DNA of 50,795 nucleotides. Source: CAZIAK01 sp964537035 (GTDB lineage: Bacteria > Planctomycetota > B15-G4). Shown here piece after piece: positions 1 to 7,583 of the stretch (the stretch's first letter is position 1; every line of letters begins with the position of its first letter). Under the pieces are notes generated by a model. It searched no databases, was not told where the DNA came from, and was given only the letters and a program-made list of their open reading frames with translations. The stretch spans positions 1 through 50,795 of the forward strand of contig CAZIAK010000037.1 of NCBI GenBank assembly GCA_964537035.1, written 5' to 3'. Made by a program: the position numbers and the translations under genes.

Positions 1-118
1 GGAGATTCGGGGCATTTTCTCCCGGTGCCTTGTGGAGAGAGTGGTTGCGCGGAGGGCTGAGAGCCCTTTGGGAACCTGCGGCGCTGCGCACTTGCCATCG
101 GGATTGATCTGCTCCCGG
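1..118. other. Left-edge intergenic sequence
   Basis: This lies downstream of the release-factor-like gene, which ends at 119 on the minus strand. A small perfect hairpin (AGGGCT, 3-nt loop, AGCCCT at 53-67) is the only structure I see. It has no clear T-tract on the minus strand, so its role as a terminator is uncertain. Confidence 0.3.
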
Positions 119-634
119 CTAACGCCAGGTGGAGCGGTCGGCTGCTTTGAGTCTCGCGTTGACGGCTGTGAGGGCCGCGGGGTCCAGCTTGAGCACCTTG
201 ACCAGCCGAGAGGTAGAGACAGCCAGCAGTTTCGCCGCTTCGGGGATCTCGTCGTTGAGGGCCGCCAGCACGTCGAGGGCCTCGGCCAGCAGGGCGGGCA
301 CGTCTGCATGCTGGGGGTTCACGGACAGGCCGGCCTTGGAGGTCCGCTGGCGCCAGATCGACGAGGGCTCGTAGCCGACGGGATCGACCTCCGTACGCAG
401 CTCCAGGGCCAGGGCCAGACGCAGGCGCAGCAGGGCCATGTCCCGATTCTGAGGCTGCGACCGCCGCTCCCCCGCCGTCCCGGTCAGCCCACTCGGGCCA
501 TGGGTCAGCCGCACCGCCGTCTCCACCTTGTTGCGGTGCTGCCCCCCAGGCCCCGAGCTCTTGAAGCGAGTCTCGCTCACCTCACCAAGCAACCGCTCAG
601 GGGACCAGGTCGCAGGATGCCGAGAAGGACTCAT
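119..634 (-). CDS. Peptide chain release factor-like protein (GGQ domain)
   Basis: A 171-residue protein built on the peptidyl-tRNA hydrolysis domain of class I release factors. The motif SGPGGQHRNKVETAVRL holds the catalytic GGQ at residues 30-32. There is no codon-recognition domain, so it cannot be a normal RF1/RF2. Known small relatives (ArfB/YaeJ, mitochondrial C12orf65) release peptides from stalled ribosomes. The C-terminal part, from about residue 95, looks helical and lacks the long Lys/Arg tail that ArfB threads into the mRNA channel. A tailless factor of this kind may act differently or have a different partner. The ATG at 634 was chosen over the upstream one at 733 because similarity to the family begins just after it and a G-rich stretch precedes it. 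Confidence 0.85.
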   Translation of the reverse strand: MSPSRHPATWSPERLLGEVSETRFKSSGPGGQHRNKVETAVRLTHGPSGLTGTAGERRSQPQNRDMALLRLRLALALELRTEVDPVGYEPSSIWRQRTSKAGLSVNPQHADVPALLAEALDVLAALNDEIPEAAKLLAVSTSRLVKVLKLDPAALTAVNARLKAADRSTWR

Positions 635-720
635 GCCCCCGGTTGTCCCCCAGCAGCCCCCCAAGATCCACAACGCTTCAGAACCCAAGCCCGCTCGCCA
701 CCAACCCCCCAGCCCCCGCA

Positions 721-1051
721 GTTGGCATTTCAATCGCGCCGTGGCAAGGCGTCATGGTCTGCCCGAGCGAAAGCGAGCCAGCGCCGTTGGTGTACCAATC
801 GTCGCGAGAGCTGCGCCGTGGCAAGGCGCAGTGGTCCGCCAAAGCCGAAGCATGCCAAGCAGTTGGTGCATCAATCGTTGCGTGAGCTGCGTCGTGGCAA
901 GGCGCAGTGGTCCGGCCGACCGGAGGCGTGGCGTTAGCCACGTTGAGGATCGGCCGTGGCCGCTGCAACGCAGCCACGGCGCGGCTCACGCGACAGAGCC
1001 GAGCCACGCTCTACCCCTCCCAACGCAGCCACGGCGCGGCTCACGCGACAG
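721..1051. repeat. Interspersed hairpin repeat A, multi-copy cluster
   Basis: The spacer between the release-factor-like gene and the porin is made of related short units. Three direct copies start with GTTGG at 721, 786 and 862 and share the core CGCCGTGGCAAGGCG or a close variant (65, 76 and about 64 bp). Two inverted copies of a 31-bp unit (CAACGCAGCCACGGCGCGGC...) sit at 966-996 and 1021-1051. Direct and inverted copies can pair as GTGAGCTGCG(C/T)CGTGGC with GCCACGGCGC(G/A)GCTCAC. The same unit, with one difference, recurs 45 kb away at 46016-46046. ORFs crossing this region follow the repeat rather than any protein signal. Confidence 0.8.
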
Positions 1052-1060
1052 ACGTCAATT

Positions 1061-1104
1061 GCAACGGGGCCGCCGTGAGGTCTCCCTCACGACGGCCCCG
1101 TTGC
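1061..1104 (-). terminator. Probable intrinsic terminator of the porin gene
   Basis: A 20-bp inverted repeat with one mismatch (1061-1080 pairs with 1085-1104) encloses a 4-nt loop and begins 11 nt beyond the porin stop codon at 1115. The stem is very GC-rich (GCAACGGGGCCG...). On the minus strand it is followed only by AATTG, so the U-tract is weak. Position and stem strength support termination. Confidence 0.6.
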
Positions 1105-1114
1105 ACCACCACAA

Positions 1115-2500
1115 TTAGAAGTGGGCGGTGAACTGTGCGTAGAGCCTCTGGATGGTCTTCGAGGTCCGGTTGGTCTCAACGAAGTGACCGGGGTCGAAGG
1201 CCGAGAAGCCCAGCAGGATGTGATCGAGGGGGCCCAGGTAATCGGGCTTGTGCACGACCGTGATGTCCAGCTCGTTGCCGACCCGCTTGCCGCCCGTGAC
1301 GCCAGCAGCCAGGATGCCGCCGCCCGCGTTGTAGGCAGCATCGCTGCGGTTGGCCAGGTGGTAGTTGTGCAGGGCGATCTTCAACGTGGTCGCCTCGCAC
1401 ACATCCAGCTTCAGGTTGGGCTGAATGTCGATGATGTTCTGTCGACCCACCAGGTCATTGAAGCCGAAGTAGGCGTGGCCCAAGGGGAACAGCTGGTTGA
1501 ACGTGCCCTTGGTGGAGTCGAGGGGGTTGTCGTCACCGCTGGCGTAGTCGAGGTCGAGGCCGACCCGGGGTGCCATGTCCATCTCGGTGAACGTGTAGCC
1601 GCCCCGAGCGGTGACGGCGTGGGCGCGAATGTTGGCTCCGCCCGACTTGCCGTACTGCTTGGCGAACTCGACCTCGGTGTCGACCGCGCCGTCCTTGTTC
1701 CAGAGACGAGCGCCGACGGTGTAGATGTCACGGCCACGCAAGGGGCCGAGGAGCTCGGCGAACTTCTGGGTCTTCTCGTTCAGGGCCAGCAGGTAGACGT
1801 CGAGGCCTTCATTGCCGTTCTCACCGATGTCCCAGGTGCTGTAGACGCCGGAGAACCAGTTGCTGTCGTCATCGTGGTCGAGGTCGTGGGCCGAGACGAT
1901 GACCGGGTGGGTGACAAAGGCGTCGATCTTGCCGCCCTGGACCTTCTGCTGCAGCACGACACCTTCAAAGGTGCGCCGGGTGTTGGCCCAGTCGAGGGGC
2001 GAGATCAGCCGTTGGGCCCCGTACTTCAGGTCGGTGCGGCCGACGCGCACCGAGGTGTCGCCTTCGGTGTAGCCCATGTAGAGGTTGCGCACGTCGAGCG
2101 TATTGCGATCGCCACCGCCAGGGGGCAGGTCATTCGAGGTGATGCGTGCGTCGATGACCTCGGTGTAGAGGTTCCAGCCCGAAGTGCTCTTGATGTTGGC
2201 ATTCACCAGAGCCCGGCCGAGGTAGAAGCTGTTGCGGTTGTGGGGCGCGACGGGCGCTCCGCGGTTGGTGTCTTTCTGGTAGCGGACGCGGTACTGACCG
2301 GCCACATCCATGGTCCACCCTTCGCTCAGCTCGAAAGTGGTGTCGCCCGCGCCGAACCAGCTGCTGCTGGTGGATGGAGTCAGAGCCTCTCGCGCGTTGG
2401 GTGAGGCGAGAGGCAGAAACCCCACGGGGTCGCCTGCAAGGGCCTGACTGGCAAGGCCAGCAACGAACCCGGCGACTGCCAGGGAAGGGAGGAATCGCAT
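1115..2500 (-). CDS. Alginate-export-family outer-membrane beta-barrel protein (porin)
   Basis: A 461-residue outer-membrane protein. Residues 1-22 form a signal peptide (MRFLPSLAVAGFVAGLASQALA, cut before GDP). The rest alternates amphipathic strands and short turns and ends in an aromatic residue (LYAQFTAHF), as expected for BAM-dependent insertion. Segments such as GWTMDVAGQYRVRYQ, GRTDLKYGAQRLISPLDWANTRRTFEGV and LLGFSAFDPGHF match the alginate_exp/AlgE-like porin family. The substrate cannot be inferred: AlgE itself exports alginate, but most relatives are general or sugar-specific channels and no alginate genes are nearby. The ATG at 2500 is preceded by TTTGGAG and starts exactly at the signal peptide, so the longer ORF from 2665 is rejected. 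Confidence 0.85.
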   Translation of the reverse strand: MRFLPSLAVAGFVAGLASQALAGDPVGFLPLASPNAREALTPSTSSSWFGAGDTTFELSEGWTMDVAGQYRVRYQKDTNRGAPVAPHNRNSFYLGRALVNANIKSTSGWNLYTEVIDARITSNDLPPGGGDRNTLDVRNLYMGYTEGDTSVRVGRTDLKYGAQRLISPLDWANTRRTFEGVVLQQKVQGGKIDAFVTHPVIVSAHDLDHDDDSNWFSGVYSTWDIGENGNEGLDVYLLALNEKTQKFAELLGPLRGRDIYTVGARLWNKDGAVDTEVEFAKQYGKSGGANIRAHAVTARGGYTFTEMDMAPRVGLDLDYASGDDNPLDSTKGTFNQLFPLGHAYFGFNDLVGRQNIIDIQPNLKLDVCEATTLKIALHNYHLANRSDAAYNAGGGILAAGVTGGKRVGNELDITVVHKPDYLGPLDHILLGFSAFDPGHFVETNRTSKTIQRLYAQFTAHF

Positions 2501-2571
2501 GATCACGCTCCAAAGAAAACGATGTCGCCGGTCAGCCCCACTCTTCTGCGGGACGGCAACATTTTCGGAAT

Positions 2572-2601
2572 AGATTACCCGAGCCTCTGATGACAGATCA
2601 A
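2572..2601 (-). promoter_or_regulatory. Candidate sigma70-type promoter of the porin gene
   Basis: On the minus strand TTGATC (2601-2596) and TAATCT (2577-2572) are separated by 18 bp. This would place the transcript start about 65 nt before the porin ATG. It is a match by eye only. Confidence 0.3.
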
Positions 2602-2638
2602 CTCCCTCAAGTCGAGCTTCTCCCGGGTCGTCGAGCCC

Positions 2639-2667
2639 TTGAGCGAACCTACGCTGGCGGCTCAAAT
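2639..2667 (+). promoter_or_regulatory. Candidate promoter of the aminotransferase operon
   Basis: TTGAGC (2639-2644) and TCAAAT (2662-2667) are separated by 17 bp, about 75 nt before the ATG at 2741, in the divergent spacer shared with the porin gene. The -10 match is weak. Confidence 0.22.
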
Positions 2668-2740
2668 AGGAGCCCCCGAGGGAGGCCTGTCTGGACTTGG
2701 CAAGGCGCTCCCTTCTCCGTCTTTGTATGTAGGATTTGCG

Positions 2741-3961
2741 ATGGTCTCGCCGCTGCTCGGCAACTGGTCACTCGACCCGGACATCACCTTCCTGAACCAT
2801 GGCTCCTTTGGGGCTTGTCCCACCGTGGTGCTTGCTGAGCAGCGGCGGCTCCGGGATCAGCTCGAGCAGGAGCCCGTGCGCTTCTTCGTGCGCGAGTATC
2901 AAGACCTGCTCGACGGTGCGCGGGACGCGTTGGCGAGCTTTCTCGGTGCACCAGGCGACGAGCTGGCTTTCGTCACCAACGCAACCATGGGCTGCAACAC
3001 CGTGCTGCGCTGCCTGGCTCTTTCGCCCGGCGATGAGCTCGTGGTCACCGATCATGGCTACAACGCCTGTCGCATGGCCGTCGACTTCGTCACCGAACGA
3101 GCGGGAGCCCGGGTGGTGGTGGTGCCCTTGCCCTTCCCCATCGAGGGGCCCGAGGTGGTGGAGCAGGCCGTGCTCGCCGCCGTGACCGAGCGCACTCGCT
3201 GCGTGCTCATCGATCATGTGACCAGCCCCACCGGATTGGTCTTCCCGGTGCAGGCCCTGGTGGCGGCCCTGCGGGAGCGAGGGGTCTTCGTCATGGTCGA
3301 CGGGGCCCACGCTCCGGGCATGCTGCCCCTCGATCTCTCGGCCCTCGGCGCGGACGCCTACACGGGCAACGCCCACAAGTGGCTCTGCGCTCCCAAGGGC
3401 GCGGCCTTCTTGCATGTGCGGGCCGAGCACCATCGTTGGGTGCGTCCCCTGAGCATCAGCCACGGGGCCTCGGCTCCCGACGCTCAGCGCAGTCGCTTCC
3501 TGCAAGAGTTTGACTGGTGCGGCACGGCAGATCCGTCGGCCTGGCTGTCGCTTCCGGCGGCTCTGCGCTTCATGGACGGGGTGTTGCCCGGGGGCTGGGA
3601 CGCCGTGCGAGCCGCGAACCGAGCAAAGGTCCTGGCCGGGCGGGAGCGGCTTTGCGAGGCGTTGGGCCAGGAGCCTGCGGCGCCGGAGTCCATGATCGGC
3701 AGCCTGGCTGCGCTGCCCCTGCCCCCGAGCCCGCCCAGGGTGGGAGTGGGCCAATGGACCATCGACCCCCTGGCCGACCGGCTGTTTCGTGAGCAGCAGA
3801 TCGAGGTTCCGGTGAGCGACTGGTCGTCACCCCGCTGCCGCTTGCTGCGCATCTCCGCCCAGGTCTACAACGAGGCGGGCGAGTACGAGACCCTGGCGGC
3901 GCTGCTGCCCGGGCTGCTCGCCGATGAAGCCAGGCAGGCGTCCGCGGAGTCCAGTCCATGA
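2741..3961 (+). CDS. Class V aminotransferase-fold PLP enzyme, isopenicillin N epimerase-like
   Basis: A 406-residue fold-type I PLP enzyme. The N-terminal FLNHGSFGACP (17-27) is characteristic of the CefD/isopenicillin-N epimerase-like group of class V aminotransferases. VDGAHAPG carries the cofactor-contacting Asp188, and TGNAHKWLCAPKGAAF carries the Schiff-base Lys213. This group includes epimerases, cysteine desulfurase/lyases and transaminases, so the substrate is open, and no beta-lactam genes are nearby. The ATG at 2741 follows AGGA at a good distance; the longer start at 2639 adds a non-conserved segment. Its stop overlaps the next ATG (ATGA at 3958-3961), which indicates translational coupling with the acetyltransferase. 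Confidence 0.88.
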   Translation: MVSPLLGNWSLDPDITFLNHGSFGACPTVVLAEQRRLRDQLEQEPVRFFVREYQDLLDGARDALASFLGAPGDELAFVTNATMGCNTVLRCLALSPGDELVVTDHGYNACRMAVDFVTERAGARVVVVPLPFPIEGPEVVEQAVLAAVTERTRCVLIDHVTSPTGLVFPVQALVAALRERGVFVMVDGAHAPGMLPLDLSALGADAYTGNAHKWLCAPKGAAFLHVRAEHHRWVRPLSISHGASAPDAQRSRFLQEFDWCGTADPSAWLSLPAALRFMDGVLPGGWDAVRAANRAKVLAGRERLCEALGQEPAAPESMIGSLAALPLPPSPPRVGVGQWTIDPLADRLFREQQIEVPVSDWSSPRCRLLRISAQVYNEAGEYETLAALLPGLLADEARQASAESSP

Positions 3962-5151
3962 GCCCCTCTCAGAACCCCGCCCTGCGCTTCGGGCCTCCGG
4001 CTGACGAGGGTGAGCGCTCCGAGTTGATCGAGATCCTATGCCAGTGCTTCCGGGCGGACACCGAGGCCATCGATCGTACGGCCAAGCTGGCGGGGGAGGG
4101 CAACCTGCGGGTGGTGAGCGCTGACGACCGGGTGCTCGGCGGGCTCTGGCATCTGCCCATGGGGCAGAGCTTCGGCGGGCGCGTGGTACCCACCGTGGGC
4201 ATCGCCGGCGTGGGGACGGACCCGGCCCGCCGGGGCCAGCGCGCTGCCAGCACCCTGATGGCGGGCTCCATGAGCGAGCTCCACGAGCAGGGCATGGCCC
4301 TCTCGACTCTCTATCCTGCCACGCTGCCCCTGTACCGGGGGGCGGGATACGAGCTGGCGGGAGATCGCTGGAAGATATCCCTGCCCCTGGGGCGGCTGGA
4401 CCTACGAGACACCGAGCCGGCGCTGCGGGCGGCGGGCCCCGAGGACCTTGCGGCCATGGGCGAGTGCTACGGGCGCTTCGCCAGGCAGCGTAGCGGCTAC
4501 CTCGATCGCTGCCAGTACATCTGGACGCGCATTCGAGAGCCCAAGACCGGCACGGTCCGGCACTACGTGGTCGAAGAAGGCGGCCGCATGGAGGGCTACG
4601 TGAGCCTGAGCCAGGTCGACGGCGCATCAGGTGCCTTCTTCGATCTGAGCCTGACCGACGCGGTGGCCAACTCGCCCGGTGCGGCCCGGCGGCTGCTGGC
4701 CTTCCTGTCGAGCCACGCCAGCATGGCGGGGGACGTGACCCTGCACGGCAGCGTCCTGCACCCCCTCGTAGCCCTGGTGCCAGAGTGGAGGGCGACGGTG
4801 ACCCTGGCCCTGCCCTGGATGCTGCGCATGGTCAACGTGCAAGCCGCCTTGACCGCTCGCGGCTACCCGAGGGGGCTCTCGGCCGAGCTGCATTTCGACA
4901 TCACCGACGAGTTGCTGCCTGGCAACGCCGGGCCGTACATCTTGCGCGTCGAGGACGGCGTGGGGCGGGTCGAGCCAGGAGGCAAGGGCACGCTGCCCCT
5001 GCACATTCGGGGGCTCGCGGCCCTCTACTCGGGTCGCTCCAGCCCCGAAGACCTGCGCCTGTCGGGTCTGGCCCGCGGCTCTGCCGACGACTGGGCCGCC
5101 GCCGCCCCGGTCTTCGCTGGGACGGCTCCCGTCATGTCCGACTTTTTCTGA
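3958..5151 (+). CDS. Eis-like GNAT family N-acetyltransferase
   Basis: A 397-residue protein whose first 150 residues form a GNAT domain. The acetyl-CoA pyrophosphate loop is visible in IAGVGTDPARRGQRAASTLM (about 81-100), followed by STLYPATLPLYRGAGYELAG. Length and layout (GNAT, second GNAT-like domain, sterol-carrier-like C-terminus with PLHIRGLAALYSGR) match the Eis/YitI family. Eis proteins acetylate aminoglycosides, polyamines and protein lysines, but many homologues have unknown acceptors. It overlaps the aminotransferase by 4 nt and lies 11 nt before the threonine-synthase-like gene, so the three are probably one operon. Confidence 0.85.
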   Translation: MSPSQNPALRFGPPADEGERSELIEILCQCFRADTEAIDRTAKLAGEGNLRVVSADDRVLGGLWHLPMGQSFGGRVVPTVGIAGVGTDPARRGQRAASTLMAGSMSELHEQGMALSTLYPATLPLYRGAGYELAGDRWKISLPLGRLDLRDTEPALRAAGPEDLAAMGECYGRFARQRSGYLDRCQYIWTRIREPKTGTVRHYVVEEGGRMEGYVSLSQVDGASGAFFDLSLTDAVANSPGAARRLLAFLSSHASMAGDVTLHGSVLHPLVALVPEWRATVTLALPWMLRMVNVQAALTARGYPRGLSAELHFDITDELLPGNAGPYILRVEDGVGRVEPGGKGTLPLHIRGLAALYSGRSSPEDLRLSGLARGSADDWAAAAPVFAGTAPVMSDFF

Positions 5152-5162
5152 GCACCCTGCCC

Positions 5163-6380
5163 ATGAGCACCGTGAGTCACCTCGAGTCCGCTATTGATGG
5201 CACCCACCTGCCCGCTGGCGTGCTGGCCACAGTGCACGAGAACCGACCCCTGTGGGTGCGGTACGACCTGGACAAGGTGGCGGGGTCGGTGTCCCGCGGC
5301 GATCTGGCCCGGCGCCCCATGAGTCTCTGGCGCTACCGGGAGCTGCTGCCCTACGCCAGGGAGGCGTCGGTGGTCAGCCTGGGCGAGACGGTCACGCCGC
5401 TCATCGACTGCCCACGCCTGGCCGCCGAGCTCGGCGTGGCCAAGCTCATCGTGAAGGACGAATCGACCCTGCCCACGGGCTCGTTCAAGGCTCGGGGCAT
5501 GGCCATGGCGGTGACCATGGCTCGCGAGCTGGGGGTGCAGCGTCTGGCCATCCCCACGGCGGGCAACGCGGGGGGCGCCCTGGCTGCCTACGCCGCGCGG
5601 GCGGGCATGGACTGCTGGGTCTTCTTGCCCGACGACACGCCCCTGGTGAACCGTCTCGAAGCGGGGCTCTTCGGGGCCAAGGTGTACGCGGTGAACGGCC
5701 TGATCAACCACTGCGGCGCCATGGTCAAGGAGGGGGCCGAGCGCATGGGCTGGTTTGACATGTCCACCCTGCGCGAGCCCTACCGCATCGAAGGCAAGAA
5801 GACCATGGGCCTTGAGCTGGCCGAGCAGCTCGACTGGAAGCTGCCCGACGTCATTCTCTACCCCACGGGCGGGGGCACCGGGCTCATCGGCATGTGGAAG
5901 GCCTTCGGCGAGCTGGGCAGCCTGGGCTGGCTCGACGACGAGCGGCGGCCGCGGCTGTTCTCCTGTCAGTCGAGCGGCTGCTCGCCCATCGCCACGGCTT
6001 TTGATGCGGGGCAGCGCTTCGCCGACGAGGCTCAAGACCCGGTCACCGTGGCCTCGGGCCTGCGCGTGCCCAAGGCCCTGGGCGATTTCATGATCCTCGA
6101 CGCGGTGGCGGCCTCGGGCGGCCGGGCCATGGCCGCTCCCGAAGAGCAGCTCACCGAATGGATGCGCCTGGCCACCACCACCGAGGGCCTCTCCCTCTGC
6201 CCCGAGTCCGCCGCTTGCCTGGGAGTGCTCGACGCCGCCCTGGCCGCCGGTCACATCTCGCCGGACGAGACCGTGGTGCTGTTCAATACTGGCGCGGTGC
6301 AAAAATACGTGGAGGTCATGGACGCCGAGCTGCCTCGCCTCGATCGCCACGCCATCGACTGGGACCTGGTCGCCAGCTGA
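5163..6380 (+). CDS. thrC: Threonine synthase (or threonine-synthase-like PLP lyase)
   Basis: A 405-residue fold-type II PLP enzyme. STLPTGSFKARG contains the Schiff-base lysine (K109), AGNAGG (about 133-138) is the substrate loop and TGGGTG (235-240) is the phosphate-binding loop. The order and spacing match the threonine synthase family, which converts O-phosphohomoserine to threonine. Related enzymes (cysteate synthase, diaminopropionate-forming enzymes) share these motifs, and no other Thr or homoserine gene is present, so the exact reaction is not proved. The ATG at 5163 has a poor ribosome-binding site but follows the previous stop by 11 nt, which suggests coupling. The 5' extension to 4785 lies inside the acetyltransferase and is rejected. 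Confidence 0.8.
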   Translation: MSTVSHLESAIDGTHLPAGVLATVHENRPLWVRYDLDKVAGSVSRGDLARRPMSLWRYRELLPYAREASVVSLGETVTPLIDCPRLAAELGVAKLIVKDESTLPTGSFKARGMAMAVTMARELGVQRLAIPTAGNAGGALAAYAARAGMDCWVFLPDDTPLVNRLEAGLFGAKVYAVNGLINHCGAMVKEGAERMGWFDMSTLREPYRIEGKKTMGLELAEQLDWKLPDVILYPTGGGTGLIGMWKAFGELGSLGWLDDERRPRLFSCQSSGCSPIATAFDAGQRFADEAQDPVTVASGLRVPKALGDFMILDAVAASGGRAMAAPEEQLTEWMRLATTTEGLSLCPESAACLGVLDAALAAGHISPDETVVLFNTGAVQKYVEVMDAELPRLDRHAIDWDLVAS

Positions 6381-6447
6381 GCGGCGACAGAGTCGTCAAC
6401 TGCTGCACCGGGGCCCGGTCAGGTGGGCACGCCAGGGACGCCTAGCT

Positions 6448-6471
6448 GCGGCGCAGGGCGGGCCGCGCCGC
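6448..6471. terminator. Possible bidirectional terminator hairpin
   Basis: GCGGCGC (6448-6454) and GCGCCGC (6465-6471) form a 7-bp perfect stem around 10 nt, in the gap between the convergent threonine-synthase-like and acyltransferase genes. There is no T-tract, so only position and symmetry support it. Confidence 0.25.
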
Positions 6472-6484
6472 GCAGGCGGCTGGC

Positions 6485-7420
6485 CTACCTGTAGAGCGGC
6501 GGCTCGCCTTCTGGCCTGCGCTTGAAGCGGCGATAGCGCCAGAGGTACTGCTCAGGCTTGCGTCGAATGAGCGCTTCCACATCCTTGTTGAGCGCTGCGA
6601 CTGCAAGGGGGATGTCCTCGCCGCCGATGGCCTCGTGACCCGGGGCGAAGTGCATGTCGAAGCCCTGACCGTTGGGCAAGCGTTCAGCGAAGCAACAGAG
6701 CACGGAGGCGCCGCTGTCGTGGGCCAGGCGAGGGAGCAGAGTGCTGCTGTTGGCTGGCACGCCGAACCAGGGCGCGAAGACCGACTGACCGACCTTGGGG
6801 TCGGTGTCCGGGAGGACGATGACGAACTCGCCCCGGGAGAGGGCTCGGCGCAGGGAGCGCACGGCGAAGACTCCCGCGGGCACCATCAGGGCGCCCAGGT
6901 GCCCCCGTCCCTCGACGAGCAGGGTGTCCATCTCGCGCACTCGCGACGGGCGAAACATCGCCGTCATCGGTGTCTCGGTGAACTGGGCCGCGATGTAGAA
7001 GCAGAGGAACTCCCAGGAGCCCAGGTGCGGCATGGCCAGGATGATGCCCTTGCCCTTGGCCAGGGCGGCGTCCATGTGCTCTTGCCCGTGCACCTGGCGC
7101 ACCAGTCCCAGCATCTCTTCTCGATTGAGGCTCCAGAGCAAGCCTGTCTCGAAGACCATGCCGCCCATGGTGGCCAGGGCCTTGCGGGCGATACGCTTGC
7201 GCTCGCGGTCGGACAGCTCGGGCAGGCAGAGCTTGAGGTTGATCAGGCTGCGGGAGCGAGCCTGGCTGGGCAGGATGGCGAGGACCGTCCCCATGGCCCC
7301 GCCGACCGCCTGCAGCAGCCACAGCGGAAAGTGCGAGCAGCCGCGCAGCAGGTTGCGGGCAAACCAGGCCACCACCGGGTGCGAGCGACCGTGGGAAACC
7401 GTTCGGGTTTGGGCCGGCAC
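6485..7420 (-). CDS. Lipid A biosynthesis lauroyl/myristoyl acyltransferase family (LpxL/HtrB)
   Basis: A 311-residue membrane-associated acyltransferase. Family members transfer an acyl chain from acyl-ACP to lipid A or a related glycolipid at the inner membrane. The HX4E catalytic motif is HLGSWE (H132 and E137), inside GIILAMPHLGSWEF. A hydrophobic segment near the N-terminus (HFPLWLLQAVGGAMGTVLAIL) and the C-terminal YLWRYRRFKRRP also fit. The GTG at 7420 was chosen because AGAGG lies 8 nt before it and the family's homology starts right after; an in-frame ATG at 7498 would add 26 residues of unlikely sequence. It shares orientation with the sulfotransferase upstream and supports an LPS-like outer membrane. 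Confidence 0.82.
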   Translation of the reverse strand: MPAQTRTVSHGRSHPVVAWFARNLLRGCSHFPLWLLQAVGGAMGTVLAILPSQARSRSLINLKLCLPELSDRERKRIARKALATMGGMVFETGLLWSLNREEMLGLVRQVHGQEHMDAALAKGKGIILAMPHLGSWEFLCFYIAAQFTETPMTAMFRPSRVREMDTLLVEGRGHLGALMVPAGVFAVRSLRRALSRGEFVIVLPDTDPKVGQSVFAPWFGVPANSSTLLPRLAHDSGASVLCCFAERLPNGQGFDMHFAPGHEAIGGEDIPLAVAALNKDVEALIRRKPEQYLWRYRRFKRRPEGEPPLYR

Positions 7421-7583
7421 GGGGGGGACCTCTGGACCGTCAGACGTGGGACAGAACGATCCCAGAATGGTAGAGGATTCTACCTGCCCGCAGGCCATAC
7501 CCTTGCAGACGACTCTGAGCCCCGACCTCGTCCAGCGACCCTGAACCGGGCTGCCCGGGGCACCACAGAACTGGAGATCCGCC

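Noticed and set aside
32..937. 301-residue plus-strand ORF opposite the release-factor-like gene and across repeat A
   Set aside because: It is Arg/Gln/Pro-rich, has no recognisable domain and overlaps the GGQ gene in antisense. Its C-terminal part follows the repeat units.
1121..2404. 427-residue plus-strand ORF
   Set aside because: It is antisense to the porin gene, Val/Gly/Ala/Asp-rich as expected of the complement of high-GC coding sequence, and lacks domains.
2768..3754. 328-residue minus-strand ORF
   Set aside because: Complement of the aminotransferase gene; His/Gly/Arg-rich with no domain.
5025..6350. 441-residue minus-strand ORF
   Set aside because: Complement of the threonine-synthase-like gene, low-complexity composition.
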